Assembly: GCF_029392675.1 (NCBI RefSeq)
Contig: NZ_CP113941.1
Coordinates: forward strand, 732,001 to 796,000
From: Lactobacillus sp. ESL0684
GTDB lineage: Bacteria; Bacillota; Bacilli; Lactobacillales; Lactobacillaceae
Reading direction: 5' to 3'
DNA: 64,000 bases
A program made the position numbers and the translations under genes. Below the pieces are notes generated by a model that ran no database searches, had not been told where the DNA came from, and saw nothing but the letters and a program-made list of their open reading frames with translations. Positions 7,564 through 18,571 of this stretch are shown here, in pieces (the first letter of the stretch is position 1; each line of letters begins with the position of its first letter).

Positions 7564-9267
7564 CTATAACTTAGTTTCAAAATGACCGCAAAATGGATCC
7601 ACCGGACTCTGGCCCAAGAACTCTTCTTGACCAGCCATTTTTCTTAAAGTAGCGTCAATGGTAGCTTCGTTACCAGTATAGGCGTTGATATAAGTTGAAA
7701 CCGTTGGGACGTCAAATAGATGGTACGGATTGCAAGTTGATACAAAAATAGTTGGAATACTGCGCATAAACCAGGGTGCATCAGCAGCCATTAAATGGAG
7801 CCAATCAATTCTCGTAGTGGTTTGATTACTTGCCGTTTCAATATTGGCTACGTAAAGGGCAAGATCGAACTGCTCTTTTTCGTATTGCAGACCACCTTCA
7901 AAAACTTCATAAAAATCTAGATTTTGGTGATCATAGACACTTACTTTGAAACCCATTTCTGTTAGTTTGCCCTTGAACTTATCACTAACGTGGCCACCCT
8001 CTTTAAAGCCGCCATCATCTGTATCGCCTAAGACAACTAGGCGAATTTTCGGGTACTTTTTTGGAGTAATTGGCAATAATTGATCACGGTCTTTAACTAA
8101 GGTAACTGATTGTTTGGCAATTCTAGTTGCTATTTTTTCGTGTTCAGCTAGTTTTAAATCAAGCTTTGGCAGACGGTGAGTTGCTGATTGATTATTGATA
8201 TTCATAACACCTTGTGCAACTTTAGTCGCGATAATTCTAGTAACGGCTTCATCAAGTCGCTGGCTAGAAATAGTGCCAGCATTAACTGCATTGGTGATGT
8301 ATTGATAATCTTCATCGATGTTTTTATTGAAAAGGATCATATCGATACCAGCATTGATAGTTGTTGGCAATGCTTCTTCACGTGGCAAGATTGCATTATA
8401 GCCAATCATTGGAGTAGCATCGGTAATAGTCAAACCATTGAAGTTTAGCTTGTCTCGTAATAGACCTTCAATTAATAATTTCGAAGTTGTAGCCGGGCGT
8501 AAATCTTCATCTGCAATTCCTGGTTGCAGTTTTCTTTCCCAAGCTGGTTGCATGATATGGGCAATCATGATGCTAGGCAGGCCATTAGCAATTAAATGTT
8601 GATAAATTTGACCATAAGAGTTCATCCACTCATCTGCAGAAAGCGAGTTGATTGAACTTAATAAGTGTTGGTCACGTTCGTCAACACCATCACCAGGAAA
8701 GTGTTTGGCAACAGGAATAATCTGGTTAGCAATCAGCCCAGCAATTTCAGCGTCAGCCATTTCAATTACCGTCTTTTGATCACTACCAAAAGTTCTGGTA
8801 TTCATAATTGGATTACGAAAATTAAGGTCTAGATCAACAATTGGCGAAAAGGCCATATTAGCCCCAACTTGTTTAGCTTCATATCCAGACACATTACCAA
8901 GTTCATAGGCATTCTCAGAATTACCGGTAGCGGCAATTTGCATTGGACGACCTAACCAAGTCCCATCGCTAAGTAGGCCGTTGCCCCCGGCTTCTAAGTT
9001 AGCTGAGATGAAGAGAGGAATTTTACTTTCTGTTTGGACATTATGGATTTCATGTTGCAGTTTGCTTGATTTATCCGGGCGATACATCATACCACCAGGC
9101 TGATATTTTTGAATAAATTCCTTTAAATCAGTTTCGTCTTCATCTTGTCCAATCACAAAAAAGAGTTGCCCAATCTTTTCATTGATATTCATACTTGCAA
9201 CCTTTTGCCGCACAAAGGTAATTTCTTCTGATGATAAGTTATAGGGCTTTTTAGTTAAATCTGTCAT
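7564..9267 (-). CDS. Glycoside hydrolase family 3 enzyme (beta-N-acetylhexosaminidase/beta-glycosidase type)
   Basis: A 567-residue enzyme. The TIM-barrel half (about 20-370) carries the NagZ-type signature KHFPGDGVDERDQH with the Asp199-His201 acid/base dyad, and the nucleophile region GLTITDATPMIGY (Asp283). A second alpha/beta half follows (VVLGDTDDGG, LYVANIE). The His-containing dyad points to beta-N-acetylglucosaminidase or phosphorylase-like GH3 members rather than classic beta-glucosidases; the actual sugar is unknown. No signal peptide. ATG 9267 is chosen since GGAGGGG lies 8 bases upstream; an in-frame TTG 18 bases earlier overlaps that SD. It is first in the operon with GH78 and pgmB and is divergent from the AraC regulator. 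A GH3 phosphorylase could in principle supply a sugar 1-phosphate, though not obviously beta-glucose 1-phosphate. Confidence 0.85.
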   Translation of the reverse strand: MTDLTKKPYNLSSEEITFVRQKVASMNINEKIGQLFFVIGQDEDETDLKEFIQKYQPGGMMYRPDKSSKLQHEIHNVQTESKIPLFISANLEAGGNGLLSDGTWLGRPMQIAATGNSENAYELGNVSGYEAKQVGANMAFSPIVDLDLNFRNPIMNTRTFGSDQKTVIEMADAEIAGLIANQIIPVAKHFPGDGVDERDQHLLSSINSLSADEWMNSYGQIYQHLIANGLPSIMIAHIMQPAWERKLQPGIADEDLRPATTSKLLIEGLLRDKLNFNGLTITDATPMIGYNAILPREEALPTTINAGIDMILFNKNIDEDYQYITNAVNAGTISSQRLDEAVTRIIATKVAQGVMNINNQSATHRLPKLDLKLAEHEKIATRIAKQSVTLVKDRDQLLPITPKKYPKIRLVVLGDTDDGGFKEGGHVSDKFKGKLTEMGFKVSVYDHQNLDFYEVFEGGLQYEKEQFDLALYVANIETASNQTTTRIDWLHLMAADAPWFMRSIPTIFVSTCNPYHLFDVPTVSTYINAYTGNEATIDATLRKMAGQEEFLGQSPVDPFCGHFETKL

Positions 9268-9358
9268 GTATTTTCCCCTCCACAAAATATGTTCTGATTG
9301 ATTTGGTGTTCATTTTAACTTATTGTTAAGAAGCAAACTATTGCTAAAAAGCATTAAT

Positions 9359-9379
9359 ATTATGTTTATTTCACAGATT
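9359..9379 (-). promoter_or_regulatory. Shared 21-base motif, copy 1 (upstream of GH3 operon)
   Basis: Read on the minus strand this is AATCTGTGAAAT, two variable bases (AA), then ACATAAT. It matches the copy at 10449-10469 at 19 of 21 positions. Each copy lies upstream of one of the two sugar operons flanking the AraC-family gene and points in the direction of its operon, so it is a likely regulator site. Confidence 0.6.
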
Positions 9380-9402
9380 TTATTATAGGAAGGAAATAGC
9401 AG

Positions 9403-10413
9403 TTGCAGCAGCAAATTTTACAAACCTTGCGTAAAAATAATGGCTTTCAAGATTGGAACGAAATTTTGGCTAATTTCAAGTCTAAAGGTACAAAATTGAA
9501 GGTTATTCGTCATATTAATGATGAACCTGTGTATGAGTTTTTCGACACATATTCTGATAATTTAGTCTTGAATAGTAGTTCAATTACTATTTCGGTTCAA
9601 CCAGTTAAGTCGTTTATTCCCTATCATTTACATGACTATGTTGAAATCAATATTCCCCTAGTAGGTAGTTGTGTCGTTGAAACTGAGCACGAAAGAATTA
9701 ACGTAGACCAAGATGATATGATTTTTATTGGAATGAAAACACCGCATAAGGTTAAACCAATAGCGGAAGATGGTGTAGTAATTAATATTGAGTTGCGATC
9801 TTCGGCTTTTTCACTAAATGAACTCAATTTTTTGCAGGCAAAAGAAAATGGTATGTCGATTTCCAATTTGTTGTTTTCATTGTTGTCTGATGAAGAACAT
9901 GGTGAAGGCAGATATAGCTTATTTAAAACAGGTCATGACTCTAAAATCGTTAACTTAGTTTACGATATTATTGGTGAATATTACTCTTCGCAGATTCAAT
10001 CTGACCAGATTATTAAGCTAGAAATTTTGACACTTTTTTCCCTCTTGATTCGTAAGACATACTATTTAGATATCAAAGTTACTGACTCAAAGAAGCAAAC
10101 TAATAATTTATTATCGTTGTTACTCTACATTGAAAAAAATTATTCAAAGATTACATTAGAGCAAATGGCTGATCATTTTGGCTTTAATCCTAACTATTTG
10201 TCTGATTATTTGAAGAGTGAAACTGGATTATCATTTATTAAATTAGTACAGTTACAAAGGCTCAATGTAGCAGCTGAATATTTGACGTACACTACTGTTT
10301 CTGTTGAAAAAATAGCTAATAGAGTTGGTTATGAAAATTCTTCATATTTTTATAAAATTTTCAAGCAATGCTTTGGGGTTTCACCTGCGCAATATCGGGT
10401 AAATACGAGATAA
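9403..10413 (+). CDS. AraC-family transcriptional regulator with cupin sensor domain
   Basis: A 336-residue regulator. Residues about 55-150 form a cupin-like sugar-sensing domain (FIPYHLHDYVEINIPLVGSC, MIFIGMKTPHKVKPI). Residues about 235-336 form the double helix-turn-helix: ITLEQMADHFGFNPNYLSDYLKSETGLSF and KIANRVGYENSSYFYKIFKQCFGVSPAQYR, the classic AraC/XylS signature. The start is TTG 9403, with AGGAAGG placed 8 bases before it. It sits between two divergent glycoside operons, both of which carry a near-identical upstream motif, so it most likely activates both in response to a sugar. Inducer unknown. Confidence 0.88.
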   Translation: MQQQILQTLRKNNGFQDWNEILANFKSKGTKLKVIRHINDEPVYEFFDTYSDNLVLNSSSITISVQPVKSFIPYHLHDYVEINIPLVGSCVVETEHERINVDQDDMIFIGMKTPHKVKPIAEDGVVINIELRSSAFSLNELNFLQAKENGMSISNLLFSLLSDEEHGEGRYSLFKTGHDSKIVNLVYDIIGEYYSSQIQSDQIIKLEILTLFSLLIRKTYYLDIKVTDSKKQTNNLLSLLLYIEKNYSKITLEQMADHFGFNPNYLSDYLKSETGLSFIKLVQLQRLNVAAEYLTYTTVSVEKIANRVGYENSSYFYKIFKQCFGVSPAQYRVNTR

Positions 10414-10448
10414 AATTATAGTTAGCTTAAACTGAATTATAGTTAGCT
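10414..10448 (+). repeat. Two 14-base direct repeats 21 bases apart, candidate AraC sites
   Basis: AATTATAGTTAGCT occurs at 10414-10427 and again at 10435-10448. The 21-base period puts both on the same DNA face (two turns), the classic arrangement for AraC-family half-sites. They lie right after the AraC-gene stop codon and directly before the shared motif and the PTS promoter. Confidence 0.6.
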
Positions 10449-10469
10449 AATCTGTGAAATCGACATAAT
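10449..10469 (+). promoter_or_regulatory. Shared 21-base motif, copy 2 (upstream of PTS operon)
   Basis: AATCTGTGAAAT, two variable bases (CG), then ACATAAT, matching the copy at 9359-9379 at 19 of 21 positions. It ends 11 bases before the predicted -35 box, where activators often bind. Confidence 0.6.
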
Positions 10470-10480
10470 TTGTCTGGCTT

Positions 10481-10508
10481 TTGCATATGGCTCACTAATT
10501 GAGATAAT
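10481..10508 (+). promoter_or_regulatory. Promoter of the PTS operon
   Basis: TTGCAT (10481-10486) and GATAAT (10503-10508) are spaced by 16 bases. The predicted start is near 10515, about 45 bases before the EIIC start codon, with a cre-like site just downstream. Confidence 0.5.
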
Positions 10509-10528
10509 CATATACTTAATGCGTTGAA

Positions 10529-10542
10529 TGAAAGCGATTGAT
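10529..10542 (+). promoter_or_regulatory. cre-like site (CcpA) in PTS operon leader
   Basis: TGAAAGCGATTGAT fits the catabolite-response pattern TGWAANCGNTNWCA except near its 3' end. It lies just after the predicted transcription start, a usual place for CcpA-mediated roadblock repression. Confidence 0.45.
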
Positions 10543-10561
10543 ATCTTAAGGAGCGCGAAAA

Positions 10562-13256
<2,695 letters not shown>

Positions 13257-13265
13257 GAGAAAATA

Positions 13266-13586
13266 ATGGCAAAGAAAACAATTATGCTGTGTTGTTCAGC
13301 AGGAATGAGTACTAGTTTGTTAGTGACTAAGATGCAAAAGGCAGCCCAAGCACAAAATATGGATGTAGAAATTTTTGCTGCTCCTGCCTCTGAAGCTGAT
13401 AATAAAATAGCACAGCAACCAATTGACTGCATTTTGCTTGGACCACAAGTTCGCTATATGGAAGCTGAATTTGAAAGTAAATTAGCTGAAACGGATATTG
13501 CATTAGGAGTTATTGATATGCAGTCTTATGGCATGATGGATGGCGAAAAAGTTTTGCAACAAGCAACAGAACTAATGGCTAAATAG
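13266..13586 (+). CDS. PTS EIIB, lactose/cellobiose family
   Basis: A 106-residue cytosolic phosphocarrier of the CelA type. The phosphorylation-site loop is IMLCCSAGMSTSLLV, with Cys10 directly before SAGMSTS as the residue that takes the phosphoryl group from EIIA and passes it to the sugar in EIIC. The extra Cys9 beside it is unusual but should not prevent function. Full length for the family. It lies 9 bases after the GH1 gene and 13 before EIIA, and AGGAGA overlaps the preceding stop region as SD. The gene order EIIC-GH1-EIIB-EIIA makes one operon. Confidence 0.93.
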   Translation: MAKKTIMLCCSAGMSTSLLVTKMQKAAQAQNMDVEIFAAPASEADNKIAQQPIDCILLGPQVRYMEAEFESKLAETDIALGVIDMQSYGMMDGEKVLQQATELMAK

Positions 13587-13599
13587 TAGGTGAATTTAG

Positions 13600-13911
13600 A
13601 TGGCAGAAGAACAAATGCAGACAACTATGCAACTGATTATTAATGCTGGTAATGCTAAGTCATGTGCAATGGAAGCTATTAGTGCTGCAAAAAATCAGGA
13701 ATTTGCAACGGCTGATACTAAACTTGATGAAGCTCAAACAGCCCTGAATGAAGCACATAATGTACAAACTAAGATGTTGACTGAAGAAGCGCAAGGCAAC
13801 CATACAGAAATCTCATTATTGATGGTGCACTCACAAGATCATTTAATGACGGCAATTACGTTTATTGATTTAGCTAAAGAGCTAGTTGATTTATATCGAA
13901 AAATTGCTTAA
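13600..13911 (+). CDS. PTS EIIA, lactose/cellobiose family
   Basis: A 103-residue, mostly helical protein that forms trimers in this family and transfers phosphate from HPr to EIIB. The active-site motif is LLMVHSQDHLMT, with His77 the phosphorylated residue (LacF/CelC pattern). The N-terminal helix LIINAGNAKSCAMEAISAAK is also typical. It is last in the PTS operon. The following 215 bases have no strong terminator but do hold a promoter for the next gene. Confidence 0.93.
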   Translation: MAEEQMQTTMQLIINAGNAKSCAMEAISAAKNQEFATADTKLDEAQTALNEAHNVQTKMLTEEAQGNHTEISLLMVHSQDHLMTAITFIDLAKELVDLYRKIA

Positions 13912-14016
13912 TAACAAGTTAATTTCTATTTAATTAAAAGATAGCTAGATATTGCAAGTTTAACTTAGCATACCTAACTATTTTTTATTTGGGATCCGGT
14001 TTAATAAAGAAGTTGT

Positions 14017-14045
14017 TTGTTTAATATGATTAACTTAGGTACAAT
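14017..14045 (+). promoter_or_regulatory. Promoter of hydrolase gene
   Basis: TTGTTT (14017-14022) and TACAAT (14040-14045) are spaced by exactly 17 bases, about 80 bases before the hydrolase start. A CTTAG/CTAAG inverted pair flanks the -10 box and could be an operator. Confidence 0.45.
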
Positions 14046-14126
14046 TATCTAAGGAATAACCAGTATATATTTACATAGAAGTAAAAATAAATTTACGTAA
14101 TAATTCAGCACACATGGAGTCTAATT

Positions 14127-15056
14127 ATGAAAATCAAAAAAATAAACTTAGTAAAAGATAATCCTGAGGTCACGCTAACAACATATTTGCTAGCTGATTC
14201 ACCGGAAATGCTTGCTGGTAAAGCTCGTCCGGCAATTATTATTTGTCCTGGTGGTGGCTATTTTAATTGTTCGGATCGAGAAGCTGAACCAGTGGCAATG
14301 TATTTTGCAAGTCAAGGCTATCATGCTTTTGTTCTGCGTTATTCAACTTATCAAACGGGTGAACTAACGATGCCTGATTTGTCTAAGCCACTGCCAGTAA
14401 AAGAGGCATCACTATATCCTAGGCAAATTCGCGAATTAGGCCTAGCGATGTTATTAATTAAGCAAAATGCAAGTGATTGGCATGTTGATCCTGATCAAGT
14501 TGGTGTTTGCGGCTTTTCAGCTGGTGGGAATGTTGCTGCGTTATATGCTACTTGTTATAATGAAGCAGTTCTGACAGATTATTTTCAAGTCGCTGCACAA
14601 CAACTGCGACCTGCTTTTGCAATTACTGGTTATGCATTAACTGATTACCATTTATTGGACCGCGATTTAGCAAAGCAAACATCTGATATGGGTGCAGCGT
14701 TTATGAGAGCTTCAAATGTGGCATATTTAGGTAAAGAAATTCCTGATTATGAATTAGAAGCTGCTGTTAGTCCTGTCGATCATGTTGATTCACAAACTCC
14801 GCCATTTTTCATTTGGACCACTGCAACTGATCAACTGGTTTCGGCAGTCCATTCGCTTAATTTAGCTAGTGCTTTAGCAGAAGCCAACATACCTTATGAA
14901 ATTCATGTTTTTGGTGAGGGAGAGCATGGCTTGAGCTTAGCGTCGCAGGCAACTAGTCAGGTAAAAAGTCAAATCAAACCAGCAGTTAGTGAGTGGACTC
15001 ATTTATGTGCCAAGTGGCTAACCAAGCGATTTCCTTTAAATTTAGCAGAAAAATAA
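14127..15056 (+). CDS. Alpha/beta-hydrolase, acetyl-esterase (Axe/BD-FAE-like) type
   Basis: A 309-residue cytosolic hydrolase. It has the oxyanion loop PGGGYFNCSDREAEPVA, the nucleophile elbow GFSAGG (Ser131), a catalytic Asp235 in WTTATDQLV and His267 in GEHGLS. This arrangement is seen in carbohydrate acetyl esterases and feruloyl-type esterases that strip acyl groups from plant oligosaccharides. No signal peptide. It follows the PTS operon with its own predicted promoter and precedes the GH2 gene, so it probably deacylates substrates before glycosidases act. The acyl group and sugar are not identifiable from sequence. Confidence 0.8.
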   Translation: MKIKKINLVKDNPEVTLTTYLLADSPEMLAGKARPAIIICPGGGYFNCSDREAEPVAMYFASQGYHAFVLRYSTYQTGELTMPDLSKPLPVKEASLYPRQIRELGLAMLLIKQNASDWHVDPDQVGVCGFSAGGNVAALYATCYNEAVLTDYFQVAAQQLRPAFAITGYALTDYHLLDRDLAKQTSDMGAAFMRASNVAYLGKEIPDYELEAAVSPVDHVDSQTPPFFIWTTATDQLVSAVHSLNLASALAEANIPYEIHVFGEGEHGLSLASQATSQVKSQIKPAVSEWTHLCAKWLTKRFPLNLAEK

Positions 15057-15063
15057 GTAAATG

Positions 15064-15089
15064 AAGCGTGCTATTTGGCGCACTTTTTT
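15064..15089 (+). terminator. Weak terminator-like hairpin between hydrolase and GH2
   Basis: AAG-C-GTGC pairs imperfectly with GCGC-A-CTT (one mismatch, one wobble) and is followed by six T. It may reduce read-through from the hydrolase gene into GH2. Confidence 0.45.
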
Positions 15090-15117
15090 GCTAATCAGAA
15101 TCAAAGAATGGATAATT

Positions 15118-17574
15118 ATGAAAAAAGAAAATTGGAATAAAAATTGGCGTTTTTGGATTGAAGAAAATTCTTTTCAATTAATTTGGACAACACCCAAAAA
15201 TGCTCGTGAGGTGACTTTGCCGCATGACGCCATGATTGAACAGCAACGTAACCCACATAGCAAGAATGGTAGTAATACCGGTTTTTATGATGGAGGCAGT
15301 TTTGTTTATACCAAGTCTTTGTACGTTGCCAGTTCACAAGTAAGCCAAAATTTTCAGCTTGAATTTGACGGCGTCTATAAAAATGCGCGTGTCTTTGTTA
15401 ATGGTCAATTAGCTGGAGGAAACGATGATGGCTATTCAACCTTTTATGTTCCATTAAATGACTTTCTTAAATATGGTGATGAGAATGAAATTCGGGTGCA
15501 GGTTAAGAATGATGCGGTTCCTAACAGTCGGTGGTATTCAGGTTCGGGGATTTATCGCGACGTCTACTTGCTAGTTGGTGGCTGCGCATATATTAGTCCT
15601 GATAGAGTATCAGTCAAGACAGTTGAGTGTAATCGTGATCTAGCCACCTTACAAGCCGAAGTAGAACTAGTTAATAGTATCGCTAAAAGTGACTACAATT
15701 TGCGAATTAATTTGTTTGATGACCAACAGAAATTACTTGCCAAAACGCAAGCGCCGATTACTCTATTTGCTAATGAAACCAGAAAGGTTAAGCAAAGAAT
15801 CTACTTGAAGCACCCCCAGCTTTGGGATGCCGAACATCCTCACCAATATTTGGTAACGTTTGAATTATTCCAAAATAAAACCTTGGTTGACAGTAGTAAA
15901 ACAAAGATTGGTATTAGAAAATTAAGTTTAGATCCAGTTAATGGCTTGATGGTTAACGGCCAAGCTATTAAATTGCGTGGTGCCGGCATTCATCATGATA
16001 GCGGCTTACTTGGAGCAATGACAACTGAAAAAAATGTTTACCGCCAAATTGATTTATTAAAACAGGCTGGTTTTAATGCTATTAGAATGGCTCATCAACC
16101 AGCTGCCCCGGCACTACTGCATGCATGTGATGAATTAGGAATGTACGTTTTGGACGAAACTTTTGATATGTGGAATAGGAGTAAGTCAGATTATGATTAC
16201 AGCTTAACGTTTAAGAGTAATTGGCGTGAAGTTGTTAGCGCAATGGTTAGGAAAGACTATAATCATCCATCTGTAATTCTGTATTCGATTGGTAATGAAA
16301 TCCCAGAAATTGCAACGGATCAAGGGTTGCAACTCTGCAATCAAATTTGCACTCTGATTGGTGAATTAGATGATACACGGTTTTCGCTAGCTGCAGTTAA
16401 TGGACTTTATACTGTTGGTAGTGATTTAACCAAGATTATTGCTGAAGTAACTAAGGCAAATGAAGCTAAAGATGTCGGTCAGCAAAATATTAATCAATTG
16501 ATGACCTATATGGACAAATATTTAGATCAAATTGTGACTAATTCGGCGATTTCTGAGCAGCTAACCAAGGTGGCAGCTCAGACTGATTTAATTGGCTATA
16601 ACTATATGACTGCGCGATATCTAAAAGATACTAAAGAGCATCCGGAACGAATAATTGTTGGCTCAGAAACTTATCCGCCAGAAATTGCTCGCAATTGGCA
16701 GCTAGTTGAAAAGTTACCGCAAGTTATCGGTGATTTTACTTGGACTGGCTGGGATTACTTAGGAGAAAGTGGAGTAGGAATTCCTAGCTATCAACCAGGT
16801 GATGGCGGATTTGGTGCCCAGTATCCAGCGTTAACCAGCGATGTGGGAGATATTGATATTACCGGATTTAGAAGACCATTGTCGTATTATCGTGAGATTG
16901 TGTTTGGACTACGTAAACAGCCATATTTAGCAGTCCAAAATCCACATCATTATGGTCAGCAGGTTGATTTAACGCCGTGGGTGATGAGCGATACTGTTAG
17001 TAGTTGGTCATGGAACTTGCCTGAAAATGCCAAGACCATTGTTGAGGTATATAGTGGGGGCGATGAAGTTGAATTGCTGTTAAATGGTCGAAGCCAAGGG
17101 AAAAAGCTGGCTGGTTCAGCAGTTAATTATCGGACGCTATTTGAAGTTGGCTATGTGCCTGGAACCCTAACTGCCATAACTTACGAGCATGGAGCAGTTA
17201 TTAGTCAAACTGAGTTAGTTTCTGCAAGTAAAGTTGCTAAAATAGCTTTAACAGCGGAAACAAAGTATAATTGCAAAGATTTTCATGAAAGTCATAACTT
17301 AGCTTATATTGATGTTGATTTGTGTGATAAAGACAATCGAATTATAACTGACGATGATCATGCCTTTACTGTCCAAGCAATTGAAGACAATGTGCAAATC
17401 ATGGTTGTCGGCAGCGGTGATCCTAAACCTGATATATCTTTTAATCAGGAAAAGAGCCGCACTTATCATGGTCATGCCTTAATTATTCTTGAATTGCCAG
17501 ATTCGAAGACAGCTAAATTACGGGTAACGTTAGAAAATGGCCTTATTACTGAAAAAAATATTAAGCTTATTTGA
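15118..17574 (+). CDS. Glycoside hydrolase family 2 enzyme (beta-galactosidase-like)
   Basis: An 818-residue cytosolic GH2 enzyme. An N-terminal jelly-roll sugar-binding domain (LPHDAMIEQ, FQLEFDGVYKNARVFVNG, WYSGSGIYRDVYL) is followed by an immunoglobulin-like domain and the TIM barrel with KLRGAGIHHD, GFNAIRMAH, acid/base Glu394 in YSIGNEIPE and nucleophile Glu517 in VGSETYPP. The C-terminal part has a DUF4982-type domain (EVELLLNGRSQGKKL) and one more beta domain. Substrates in this subgroup include beta-galactosides and other beta-glycosides; sequence alone does not decide. ATG 15118 (MKKENWNKNW) is used; an in-frame ATG at 15061 would only add an implausible 19 residues translated from the hairpin. 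It is the last gene of the glycoside island. Confidence 0.85.
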   Translation: MKKENWNKNWRFWIEENSFQLIWTTPKNAREVTLPHDAMIEQQRNPHSKNGSNTGFYDGGSFVYTKSLYVASSQVSQNFQLEFDGVYKNARVFVNGQLAGGNDDGYSTFYVPLNDFLKYGDENEIRVQVKNDAVPNSRWYSGSGIYRDVYLLVGGCAYISPDRVSVKTVECNRDLATLQAEVELVNSIAKSDYNLRINLFDDQQKLLAKTQAPITLFANETRKVKQRIYLKHPQLWDAEHPHQYLVTFELFQNKTLVDSSKTKIGIRKLSLDPVNGLMVNGQAIKLRGAGIHHDSGLLGAMTTEKNVYRQIDLLKQAGFNAIRMAHQPAAPALLHACDELGMYVLDETFDMWNRSKSDYDYSLTFKSNWREVVSAMVRKDYNHPSVILYSIGNEIPEIATDQGLQLCNQICTLIGELDDTRFSLAAVNGLYTVGSDLTKIIAEVTKANEAKDVGQQNINQLMTYMDKYLDQIVTNSAISEQLTKVAAQTDLIGYNYMTARYLKDTKEHPERIIVGSETYPPEIARNWQLVEKLPQVIGDFTWTGWDYLGESGVGIPSYQPGDGGFGAQYPALTSDVGDIDITGFRRPLSYYREIVFGLRKQPYLAVQNPHHYGQQVDLTPWVMSDTVSSWSWNLPENAKTIVEVYSGGDEVELLLNGRSQGKKLAGSAVNYRTLFEVGYVPGTLTAITYEHGAVISQTELVSASKVAKIALTAETKYNCKDFHESHNLAYIDVDLCDKDNRIITDDDHAFTVQAIEDNVQIMVVGSGDPKPDISFNQEKSRTYHGHALIILELPDSKTAKLRVTLENGLITEKNIKLI

Positions 17575-17673
17575 AATTCACCGGTCGATATTTCCTAAAA
17601 AATTGTCTGAACTTGAAAATATGGTGCATTTAGTGCAAACTAGACTTATTAGCTTTTTATAGGGGAGTATGGC

Positions 17674-18288
17674 ATGGCAGATAAAGGTTTATTACTTGTC
17701 CTTTCAGGTCCTTCGGGAGTTGGTAAGGGAACTGTTAAAAGTGCAATTGTTGAAAATAAGGTTTTTCCATTTGAATATTCGGTTTCGATGACTACTCGTA
17801 AGCCGCGACCAGGTGAAGTTGATGGTAAAGACTATTATTTTGTAAGTAATGAGCGTTTTGAAAAGGCAATTCACCAAGGCGAGTTGCTGGAGTATAATAA
17901 GTATGTTGACCACTATTATGGAACACCTTTAAAGCCAGTTAATAAGATGCTGGATCAAGGTAAAGATGTTTTACTAGAGATTGATGTTAATGGGGCGCGC
18001 AAAGTACGTGAAAAAATGCCTGATGGGGTTTACATTTTTTTAACCCCACCGGATTTACATACTTTACATCTCCGTTTGGAAAATCGAGGCACTGAACCTG
18101 AAGATGTGATTAATGGCCGCATTAAGCAGGCACGGCAGGAAATCTTGGTCATGCAAGATTATGATTATGCAGTAGTTAATGACACAGTGGCTAATGCGGT
18201 TGATCATATTAAATGTATTGTTGAAGCAGAACACGTTAGTGTCAAGCGAGTAATTGATACTTACCGCAAAATGGTAAGGGAGGACTAA
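17674..18288 (+). CDS. gmk: Guanylate kinase
   Basis: A 204-residue enzyme phosphorylating GMP to GDP with ATP, part of purine nucleotide supply. It has the P-loop [12 protein letters not shown] (about 8-19), the GMP-binding region [22 protein letters not shown], and the conserved [15 protein letters not shown] and LLEIDVNGA segments. Length is normal. The SD GGGGAG lies about 7 bases before ATG. It leads the gmk-rpoZ pair (2-base gap), the usual Firmicute order before priA-fmt-rsmB. Confidence 0.97.
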   Translation: MADKGLLLVLSGPSGVGKGTVKSAIVENKVFPFEYSVSMTTRKPRPGEVDGKDYYFVSNERFEKAIHQGELLEYNKYVDHYYGTPLKPVNKMLDQGKDVLLEIDVNGARKVREKMPDGVYIFLTPPDLHTLHLRLENRGTEPEDVINGRIKQARQEILVMQDYDYAVVNDTVANAVDHIKCIVEAEHVSVKRVIDTYRKMVRED

Positions 18289-18290
18289 AG

Positions 18291-18509
18291 ATGAGAGTTA
18301 CGTATCCATCAATTGATAAATTATTAGCACAGGTTGATTCGCGCTATTCATTATCAGTTTTAGCTGCTAAACGAGCACACGAATTAGAGGCTGGTGATCC
18401 AGAAGCTTTAAAGCACTACAAGTCGCAGAAGCCAGTTGGCAAAGCACTGGAAGAAATTGAAGCTGGTAAAGTTAAAGTTTCTTCAAAAAATAGTGATGTT
18501 GATCAGTAA
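18291..18509 (+). CDS. rpoZ: RNA polymerase omega subunit
   Basis: A 72-residue subunit that helps assemble and stabilise RNA polymerase. It shows the omega pattern [28 protein letters not shown] with the conserved AAKRA helix, followed by [12 protein letters not shown]. It starts 2 bases after gmk and its SD (GGGAGGA) lies in the end of gmk. A hairpin terminator follows before priA. Confidence 0.95.
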   Translation: MRVTYPSIDKLLAQVDSRYSLSVLAAKRAHELEAGDPEALKHYKSQKPVGKALEEIEAGKVKVSSKNSDVDQ

Positions 18510-18522
18510 GTGATCAAAGTTG

Positions 18523-18558
18523 ATGACTTCCATCCACGAGTGATGGAGGTCATTTTTT
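18523..18558 (+). terminator. Terminator/attenuator between rpoZ and priA
   Basis: A 12-bp stem with one wobble (18523-18534 with 18542-18553) is followed by six T, only 14 bases before the priA start. It probably lowers rather than abolishes transcription into priA, since no clear promoter for priA lies after it. Confidence 0.8.
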
Positions 18559-18571
18559 GCAAGGTGATTAA

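Noticed and set aside
14069-14100. Short palindromes TTTAC-N6-GTAAA and TTACGTAA before the hydrolase gene
   Set aside because: Such short palindromes are expected by chance in AT-rich DNA and nothing links them to a regulator.
15061-15117. Longer start for the GH2 enzyme at ATG 15061
   Set aside because: It has no SD and would translate a terminator-like hairpin into a 19-residue extension not expected in GH2; ATG 15118 fits the domain start.
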